Shown here: in pieces, positions 36,008 through 41,328 of the stretch
How the letters are laid out: each line of letters starts with the position of its first letter
Position numbering within the stretch: the first letter of the stretch is position 1
Source of the DNA: an uncultured Alphaproteobacteria bacterium
GTDB taxonomy: Bacteria > Pseudomonadota > Alphaproteobacteria > Thalassobaculales > Thalassobaculaceae
Reading direction: 5' to 3'
DNA: 41,328 nt
Assembly: GCA_902629125.1 (NCBI GenBank)
Contig: CACOPQ010000021.1
Location: 1 to 41,328, forward strand
The notes under the pieces: generated by a model
Database searches by the model: none
What the model saw: only the letters and a program-made list of their open reading frames with translations
Told to the model about the DNA's origin: nothing
Position numbers and translations under genes: made by a program

Positions 36008-36697
36008 TCAGAATAGTGCCAACTGAGGTTGAATGAACTTATCGCATAAGCTAGGGTCATCATTTCTGACATTGCCCACGCGATCAGACACCTCGTGGCA
36101 AGATAACTCTATATGATGATTTTCATTCAACAAATTAGTCGCGGCAGCAACTGTACCATTTAACCAAGCTTCACAGTGTTCGGCATTTAAAATAAACGGC
36201 ATTCGATGGTGAATTCGTTTTATAGACGTAACTGCTGCCCGTGTTAAAATCACAAAATTTTTACTATCGAAACCTAGATGCGTATTATTAGACTCAGAGC
36301 GCCAAAGCCCTGCAAAAGCAAATGACTTATGATCATTTGCATAAATATAATAGGCTTTTTTACCTCCGCCATCGCGTTTCCACTCATAAAACCCATCTGC
36401 AAGAATTAGACAACGTTGCGAGACTGCGACATCTTTAAAAGATTTCTTTTCTAATAGAGTTTCAGATCTCGCATTTATTATGCGTTTAGTTGCTCCACTT
36501 TTTGTTTTATAATTTTCAGATAAAAAACCCCAGTCCATCATACTAAGGTGACGGGATCCTTTGTCGTTTTCAGTTATTATGGGCGCTGCTTGTCCAGGTG
36601 CTAAATTAAACCGTGGCTGCAAATTCAGAGAGTTTTTAAAACAAAAACTCGCCTTCAATTTTGAAACAGTTTCGCTTATGGTATAGCGACCGCACAT
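36008..36697 (-). CDS. SOS-response-associated peptidase YedK (SRAP/HMCES family)
   Basis: SRAP proteins form a covalent link with abasic sites in single-stranded DNA through the N-terminal cysteine and protect them from cleavage. The protein starts MCGRYTIS, so Cys2 is exposed after methionine removal. Other conserved parts are PRFNLAPGQAAPII, MDWGFLS, INARSETL, RCLILADGFYEWKR (with the active-site glutamate) and IHHRMPFIL (with the histidine). The length, 229 residues, matches the family. It is monocistronic and convergent with the membrane-protein gene, 18 bases away. I see no obvious LexA box upstream. Confidence 0.93.
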   Translation of the reverse strand: MCGRYTISETVSKLKASFCFKNSLNLQPRFNLAPGQAAPIITENDKGSRHLSMMDWGFLSENYKTKSGATKRIINARSETLLEKKSFKDVAVSQRCLILADGFYEWKRDGGGKKAYYIYANDHKSFAFAGLWRSESNNTHLGFDSKNFVILTRAAVTSIKRIHHRMPFILNAEHCEAWLNGTVAAATNLLNENHHIELSCHEVSDRVGNVRNDDPSLCDKFIQPQLALF

Positions 36698-36758
36698 AAA
36701 CTAGCTTCCAGAGACTTAAATCAAGCAATGAAACTTTACCTACAGAATCAAAGCTTAA

Positions 36759-36786
36759 CCCCTAGCAAAAAATTGGTCTAGGGGGA
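36759..36786 (+). promoter_or_regulatory. Hairpin overlapping the cysQ ribosome-binding site
   Basis: CCCCTAG (36759-36765) can pair perfectly with CTAGGGG (36778-36784) across a 12-base loop. The right arm contains most of the purine-rich ribosome-binding site GGGGGA (36781-36786), which lies 5 bases before the cysQ ATG. Folding would hide the site, so this may limit or regulate cysQ translation. The pairing is read directly; regulation is inferred. Confidence 0.5.
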
Positions 36787-36791
36787 ATCAA

Positions 36792-37559
36792 ATGACAATG
36801 TCACCGGATTCAATGATAGATCAGGTCATAGAAGTATCTCGCCAAGCCGGCAGAATAATAATGAAATACTTTGAGGAGGGCACGTCGACAAAAATTAAGG
36901 CTGATGGATCGCCAGTTACAGCGGCCGATCAGGACGCTGAAAAAATAATTATTCCTATTCTAAGAGATCTAACTCCATCTATCCCTATAGTCGCAGAGGA
37001 GAGTGCTGCCACCGGAAATCTTCCCAGAACAGATGCAAATACTTTCTGGCTGGTGGATCCTTTAGACGGAACGAAAGAATTTATAAATCGCCGTACAGAT
37101 TTCACTGTAAATATAGCACTAATAAAAGTTGGGCTGCCTGTCTTAGGCGTTGTGCTCACCCCATATGATGGTCTCCTATGGGCCGGAAGCGAGACACTGG
37201 GCGCCTTTGTTGAGGATGCCGGGGGAAACCGAGAGGTAATTTCTACGCGAAAACCTAACACAGAGAAGTTAACGGTAGTAGCAAGTCGATCCCACAGGAG
37301 CCCAGAGTTGGAAGATTACATCGCAGCGCTCAATGTGGGTAAAGCCATTTCCCGCGGATCATCTTTAAAATTCTGTCTTTTAGCTTCGGGGCAGGCAGAT
37401 ATTTACCCAAGGTTGGGACCTACCATGGAATGGGATACGGCTGCAGGTCATGCTGTTTTATTAGCTGCAGGCGGCCGTCTCACAAATTTCGACGGCACCC
37501 CTTTTGAATACGGAAAACCAGAATACAGAAATGGCTGGTTTATCGCTTACGGCCATTAG
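36792..37559 (+). CDS. cysQ: 3'(2'),5'-bisphosphate nucleotidase CysQ
   Basis: CysQ hydrolyses PAP, the by-product of PAPS use, to AMP and phosphate. It is a 255-residue Mg-dependent, Li-sensitive phosphatase of the inositol monophosphatase fold. Metal-site residues are in PIVAEESAA and in WLVDPLDGTKEFINRR, the CysQ-type version of the DPxDxT motif; a third site is MEWDTAAGHAVLLAAGG. DGSPVTAADQDAEKII is the usual loop. It complements cysD-cysNC about 6 kb upstream, indicating that PAPS is really consumed in this organism. The 5' leader can form a hairpin that covers the ribosome-binding site. It is convergent with the VOC pseudogene. Confidence 0.92.
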   Translation: MTMSPDSMIDQVIEVSRQAGRIIMKYFEEGTSTKIKADGSPVTAADQDAEKIIIPILRDLTPSIPIVAEESAATGNLPRTDANTFWLVDPLDGTKEFINRRTDFTVNIALIKVGLPVLGVVLTPYDGLLWAGSETLGAFVEDAGGNREVISTRKPNTEKLTVVASRSHRSPELEDYIAALNVGKAISRGSSLKFCLLASGQADIYPRLGPTMEWDTAAGHAVLLAAGGRLTNFDGTPFEYGKPEYRNGWFIAYGH

Positions 37560-37577
37560 TAATGCCTGAGGCCATAA

Positions 37578-38416
37578 CTATGATCTCATCCAAGCGTTTC
37601 CCCATAAATTCAAGGTACAGCGATTGTGCGGCCAGTACCTTAAAGGATGATCCCAATCCATGAGCTCTAGCTCAGCTGAGATTTCAATTTAATTTCCATC
37701 TGGATCCAGGACCATGAAAAATAGTTTATTTCCTGCGCTATAGCGACCGGAACCCCACCAAATTGGGATGTCCATTTTTGCAAGATGATCGGCCCAGTCC
37801 CTAATTCGGTTCCACGAAGGTGTTTCAAAGGCAAAATGATCAAATCCCGGTTCATTAGCGGCAAAAGCTGCGGAACTATGATGCTCAGGATTAGATCTAT
37901 AAAAGGCAACAGTCAGACGCCCCTCTTCAGTTTTTACGATATCCGAAGGCAAAAACCCAAGCATATCTTGATAATATTTCATCATTTTTTGTAAATTAGC
38001 CGTTGGCACCACAACCCGCTGTAATCGCCCATCTAAGCATTCATTGGGAAGCGTTTGCTGATTACTTACTCCGAAACAAAATATATGGTCGTCAGAGTCT
38101 TGCACTGGAAATCCACCCTACTGCGCTAGTAGCGAAGGGCTTTCTAGCGGTACGCCACTTGTTTCAAGATATGTTACCTTATACCAATAAGTTGAGTTTC
38201 ATCGAGAGTATTAAAACCAGTATAGGAAAGCTTTTTCGCTGTGCCTTTTGTAAATATTAGCTGGCGATTTGGCACCTGCGACAGCCATTTATCATTCGAG
38301 ACAACCGTCTCCTTAAGCCCTAATGCCGACCTTAAAATTTCTCGCATAACGTCGGGTTGGGCTGTTTCCAAACAGATATGATCTAAAGTAGTTGACCATA
38401 AAGGAGTTTTTGCCAT
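37578..38416 (-). pseudogene. Decayed extradiol-dioxygenase-like VOC protein (frameshift plus two stops)
   Basis: Reading on the minus strand, the ATG at 38416 has GAGGA upstream and begins a VOC domain (MAKTPLWSTTLDHICLE). Near 38174-38195 the frame must shift by one: the first frame stops at 38174-38176, but the next continues as TYLETSGVPLESPS. A TAG at 38118-38120 interrupts it before GGFPVQDSDDHIFCFG. The second VOC domain (RLQRVVVPTANLQKMM, FDHFAFETPSW, FFMVLDPDGN) then meets a TAA at 37689-37691. Beyond that the same frame still reads IEISAELELMDWDHPLRY and ends at 37578. The whole equals about 279 residues, the size of two-domain ring-cleavage dioxygenase relatives. The usual LQH metal ligand reads LQR. 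Confidence 0.8.
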
Positions 38417-38637
38417 TAGGTTCCTCAAAAATGTTACCATCGCATTTTAGATTTCAACTTCACGACTAAGCTATTATAAAGACAATCCTTGGCAGATATT
38501 TTCAAAACGCAATTACTAGAATTCCTCTTGTAAAAAATTACCGAGGTTTTTTAATAATTATTAAAATTGAATACCGGAGTATAGTTAAAAGTCTGTCATT
38601 GAATGCAAAATTCTAGTTAATACTGGGAATAACTAAC
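38417..38637. promoter_or_regulatory. Intergenic region upstream of tsaC with an 18-bp AT palindrome
   Basis: This 221-base gap between the divergent pseudogene and tsaC is strongly AT-rich. It contains the perfect palindrome TTTTAATAATTATTAAAA at 38549-38566 and TATAGT at 38580-38585, a possible -10 element without a clear -35. I see no ORF with protein features or RNA gene here. The palindrome may be a regulator-binding site or just a by-product of base composition. Confidence 0.3.
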
Positions 38638-39573
38638 TTGCCTTATAAAACAATAAAGAAAGCAGTGAAATTGCTGAAAGACGGCGAACTGGTTGCTTTT
38701 CCGACAGAAACGGTTTACGGCCTCGGGGCTGATGCAACAAATGACAAGGCCGTTGCAAAAATTTTTGAGATGAAAGGGCGACCGCAGTTCAATCCTCTTA
38801 TATCGCATCTTCCTACAGCTCAACATGCCTTTGAATTTGGTGCATTCTCTGAAACAGCTAAACAACTGGCCTCAATGCTTTGGCCTGGGCCTATAACCTT
38901 TGTCGTTCCTCGCTCAAATGAATGCCCGATCTCGTGGCTTGCTTCAGCCGGTCTAGAAACTGTTGCTATCAGAGTACCTGATCACCCTGTAGCAAAGGAG
39001 TTATTAGAACTAGTTGATGTCCCTGTAGCTGCACCAAGCGCCAATATCTCTGGGAGAATAAGCCCCACACGATTAAGACATGTGGAGGAAGAATTTGGTT
39101 GCAATATTTCTTCTATTTTAGAAGGTGGTGACTGCAAAGTTGGTTTAGAGTCAACAGTACTAGATTTATCAGGCACGATCCCCACAATACTGCGTCCAGG
39201 CCACGTCACAAAGGAGCAATTAGAGTCTAAAATTGGTGAAATAGAAATGGCATCCAAAACTAACACCATTTCTTCGCCTGGAATGTTAGTAAGTCATTAT
39301 GCTCCGAAAGCTAAAGTGAAGACACATATGACGACAGTCATGGATGGGGAAGCTTTTTTGGGATTTGGAAATATTTCTTTTGAGCCTTTTCCGAATTTAA
39401 GCACTAAGGGTGATCTTGTGGAGGCAGCATCAAACCTTTTTCATATGATGCGTGAGTTGGATAAACAAAATCCAACATATATTTCAGTAGCTCCAATACC
39501 AAACGATGGACTTGGAATTGCAATAAATGACCGTTTGCAACGAGCTGCAGCGCCGCGCGAGTGCGACTGTTAG
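38638..39573 (+). CDS. L-threonylcarbamoyladenylate synthase (Sua5-type)
   Basis: The enzyme makes threonylcarbamoyl-AMP from threonine, bicarbonate and ATP for the universal t6A37 tRNA modification. The YrdC domain shows LVAFPTETVYGLGADATND, EMKGRPQFNPLISH, LWPGPITFVVP, VAAPSANISGRISPT and STVLDLSG. At 311 residues it has the extra C-terminal Sua5 domain, marked by SSPGMLVSHYAPKAKV, which TsaC proteins of E. coli lack. The TTG at 38638 is forced as start: the next in-frame codons upstream lead straight to a stop at 38629, and MPYKTIKKAV fits the family N-terminus. It precedes the FAD oxidase gene by 60 bases. Confidence 0.93.
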   Translation: MPYKTIKKAVKLLKDGELVAFPTETVYGLGADATNDKAVAKIFEMKGRPQFNPLISHLPTAQHAFEFGAFSETAKQLASMLWPGPITFVVPRSNECPISWLASAGLETVAIRVPDHPVAKELLELVDVPVAAPSANISGRISPTRLRHVEEEFGCNISSILEGGDCKVGLESTVLDLSGTIPTILRPGHVTKEQLESKIGEIEMASKTNTISSPGMLVSHYAPKAKVKTHMTTVMDGEAFLGFGNISFEPFPNLSTKGDLVEAASNLFHMMRELDKQNPTYISVAPIPNDGLGIAINDRLQRAAAPRECDC

Positions 39574-39633
39574 GTTGATCTCGGTGTTAAACATTTGCTA
39601 TTTTCTTTAAACAAATAATTTAAGGAGAGCCTT

Positions 39634-41097
39634 ATGTCCTCACTCGGGGAAACGGTGGCTAGAATGTCAATATCACCTCAACAGATCAAATCATTAGCCA
39701 TCGAAAAAATAAAGCAAATTCTTGGTGAGAAAGGTTTCATAGAACATAAAGATGAAATGACACCTTTTCTGACTGAGTGGCGCGGCTTTTATACTGGCGA
39801 CGCCCAGCTTGTTGCTTTCCCTGAAAACGTAAAAATGGTTTCTGACATAACTAAGGTTTGCGCAGAAGCAGGCATTTCAATTGTACCTCAAGGTGGAAAC
39901 ACAAGTATGTGTGGAGGAGCTGTGCCCTCCTCTGAAGGTAATGCGATTGTTCTATCGATGTCAAAAATGAACAAGATTTTGTCGATAGACACGACCAATT
40001 ATACCATGACTGTAGAGGCTGGATGTATTCTTCAGAACTTACAAGAGGCCGCAAAAGCTGAGGATAGGTATTTCCCCTTGAGCTTAGCTGCCGAAGGCAG
40101 CTGTATGATCGGAGGAAATTTGGCGACAAACGCAGGTGGAACCAATGTACTTCGCTATGGCAATGCCAGGGAGTTAGTCCTAGGCCTTGAAGTTGTTTTA
40201 CCGGACGGCCGTATCCTTGATCAATTAACCGGCCTAAGAAAAGATAATACGGGCTATGATCTTAAGCAGCTATTTTTAGGATCTGAAGGTACCTTAGGAA
40301 TTATAACAAAGGCTATCTTAAAATTATTTCCAGCGCCCAAGAGTATTAATGCCGCTTACTGTGCCGTTCCAAGTATTACGTCCGCCTTAGAGTTACTGAA
40401 TTGCGCGCGAATAGAAAGCGGCGATTGCGTTGAGACGTTCGAATTAATTTCGAGGCAAGTTCTCGACTTGGTGTTAAAACATATCCCCGACACGAGAGAC
40501 CCGCTTACAGACTCCTATAACTATTATGTTTTGCTGGAAATTGTTTCCACCAAGCAAGCTGACAATGAGACCAGACAAAATTTCGAAAACATGCTCGAAA
40601 AAGCTCTTGAGAGTGGACTTATTCTAGACGCTGCCATTGCTCAAACAGAACAACAAAGACAGGAGTTTTGGGCTCTACGGGAAAATGCTACGGAATCACA
40701 AAAATTAGAAGGTACTTCAATCAAACATGACATTTCGGTACCAATCTCATCTATACCGGCTTTTTATGAGACAGCTTGGCAGGCAATATTAAAAGTTGAA
40801 CCTAAAGCAAGACTTATAGCATTTGGGCATGCTGGAGACGGAAACCTGCATTTTAATGTTGCTGAACCTAAAAACAGCTCATCAACCGATTTCCTTGCTA
40901 AGTGGTCAGACATAAATCACGCTGTTCACGAGGTAGTAAGGCAATTCAATGGCTCAATCAGCGCCGAGCATGGTATCGGACAATTAAAAAAAGACGAGTT
41001 ACCAAACTATAAGTCATCAACTGCGATTGATGTTATGCGAATTATAAAAGACGCCTTAGACCCTAAGGGTATAATGAACCCAGGCAAAATAATATGA
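39634..41097 (+). CDS. FAD-linked 2-hydroxyacid oxidase (GlcD / D-2-hydroxyglutarate dehydrogenase-like)
   Basis: This 487-residue flavoenzyme of the VAO/GlcD group oxidises a D-2-hydroxyacid. The FAD-binding PCMH domain has IVPQGGNTSMCGGAVPSSEG, GGNLATNAGGTNVLRYGNAREL and DNTGYDLKQLFLGSEGTLGI. The C-terminal FAD-oxidase domain carries LIAFGHAGDGNLHFNV with the metal-binding histidines, and ISAEHGIGQLKKDELPNYKS near the end. AAGGAGAG before ATG 39634 supports the start. The next gene begins within its stop codon (ATGA overlap), so the pair is co-translated. D-lactate, glycolate and D-2-hydroxyglutarate are all possible substrates. Confidence 0.9.
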   Translation: MSSLGETVARMSISPQQIKSLAIEKIKQILGEKGFIEHKDEMTPFLTEWRGFYTGDAQLVAFPENVKMVSDITKVCAEAGISIVPQGGNTSMCGGAVPSSEGNAIVLSMSKMNKILSIDTTNYTMTVEAGCILQNLQEAAKAEDRYFPLSLAAEGSCMIGGNLATNAGGTNVLRYGNARELVLGLEVVLPDGRILDQLTGLRKDNTGYDLKQLFLGSEGTLGIITKAILKLFPAPKSINAAYCAVPSITSALELLNCARIESGDCVETFELISRQVLDLVLKHIPDTRDPLTDSYNYYVLLEIVSTKQADNETRQNFENMLEKALESGLILDAAIAQTEQQRQEFWALRENATESQKLEGTSIKHDISVPISSIPAFYETAWQAILKVEPKARLIAFGHAGDGNLHFNVAEPKNSSSTDFLAKWSDINHAVHEVVRQFNGSISAEHGIGQLKKDELPNYKSSTAIDVMRIIKDALDPKGIMNPGKII

Positions 41098-41328
41098 ACA
41101 CCAAGAAAAAGCTGGATATGATGAACCAGTTCCCAAATAATCCAGACCAGCAGGCAACACTAGCAAATTGGCGAACTTCGCCCTACAATAAGTGGGCATT
41201 TCATCACGTTCGGGAACTTGTTCCCTCAGCCAATATACAAAATAATCCTTCGCAAGTTCAAAATCCCTCATACAAGGAGTTTGACTTTTCTGCTGTAAAC
41301 GTTGAGATAGATGATCAAAGCCAGGTAA
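41094..41328 (+). CDS. Serine hydrolase, class C beta-lactamase-like (3' truncated by window edge)
   Basis: The reading frame opens at ATG 41094 inside the stop of the preceding gene and stays open to the end of the window (78 codons). The protein contains QATLANWRTSPYNKWAFHHV and RELVPSANIQNN, the typical N-terminal segment of proteobacterial beta-lactamase-family serine hydrolases (esterase EstB-like). The catalytic SxxK and YxN motifs would lie further downstream, outside the window. There is no signal peptide at this start. Family assignment rests on the N-terminal signature alone. Confidence 0.65.
   Translation, partial: MNTKKKLDMMNQFPNNPDQQATLANWRTSPYNKWAFHHVRELVPSANIQNNPSQVQNPSYKEFDFSAVNVEIDDQSQV

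Noticed and set aside
37667-38440. Two or three separate small VOC genes
   Set aside because: The pieces align in order with one two-domain protein, and coding similarity continues past the internal stops, so a single broken gene fits better.
1-41328. CRISPR arrays, tRNA or rRNA genes, insertion sequences, prophage or attachment sites
   Set aside because: Scanned by eye for regular direct repeats, tRNA T-loop motifs, transposase or integrase motifs and terminal inverted repeats; none was convincing. Faint elements could be missed without a tool search.

Overview
The window is an AT-rich bacterial chromosome segment, densely packed with metabolic genes. It has no rRNA, tRNA, CRISPR array, insertion sequence or phage gene that I can recognise. 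Gene content points to an alphaproteobacterium: an Atm1-type ABC exporter, a ~800-residue transketolase-like E1 enzyme, bifunctional MnmC, fused CysNC, a YcgN-family protein, a Sua5-type TsaC, and many CoA-transferase, amidase, SDR, flavin monooxygenase and LLM genes. A free-living, possibly marine heterotroph is an inference from this repertoire, not proven.

Layout. (1) 1-3360, plus strand: the C-terminal part of an Atm1-like ABC transporter, then a homodimeric pyruvate-dehydrogenase-type E1. (2) 3357-16558: an unbroken run of ten minus-strand genes. In transcription order these are a ThDP-dependent lyase of the oxalyl-CoA decarboxylase / 2-hydroxyacyl-CoA lyase / acetolactate synthase superfamily, a formyl-CoA transferase (frc), formate-tetrahydrofolate ligase (fhs), a BenE-type symporter, a Baeyer-Villiger-type monooxygenase, a Gfo/Idh/MocA oxidoreductase, an LLM flavin oxidoreductase, a GMC oxidoreductase, fdhD and mobA. 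The first four read as one module: substrate uptake, formyl-CoA release, CoA recycling and capture of formate as 10-formyl-THF. fdhD and mobA could serve a molybdenum formate dehydrogenase encoded elsewhere. (3) 16872-19337, plus: SelO pseudokinase and an SDR. (4) 19348-21363, minus: mnmC. (5) 21423-25858, plus: a tightly overlapping small operon (two uncharacterised proteins, an alpha/beta hydrolase, a class II aldolase, a YcgN-like protein, a short membrane protein), then an amidase. (6) 25898-28156, minus: an SDR and an N-acyl-D-amino-acid deacylase. (7) 28297-30964, plus: cysD-cysNC, making APS and PAPS. (8) 31037-32490, minus: an amidase and a previously uncalled 49-residue membrane protein. 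(9) 32607-35989, plus: an AlkA-like glycosylase, a PAS-GGDEF-EAL protein and a single-pass membrane protein. (10) 36008-41328: SRAP/YedK (minus), cysQ (plus), a decayed extradiol-dioxygenase-like VOC pseudogene (minus), Sua5-type tsaC, a GlcD/D-2-hydroxyglutarate-dehydrogenase-like oxidase, and the start of a class C beta-lactamase-like serine hydrolase.

The observations most worth a second look are the formyl-CoA/C1 operon with its unassigned ThDP lyase; the VOC pseudogene, which carries one frameshift and two in-frame stops over a still recognisable full-length reading; the short, atypical CysD/CysNC pair behind a perfect 10-bp inverted repeat; a hairpin that would mask the cysQ ribosome-binding site; and the hidden 49-codon membrane ORF. 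I did not find a clear novel defence or mobile system.
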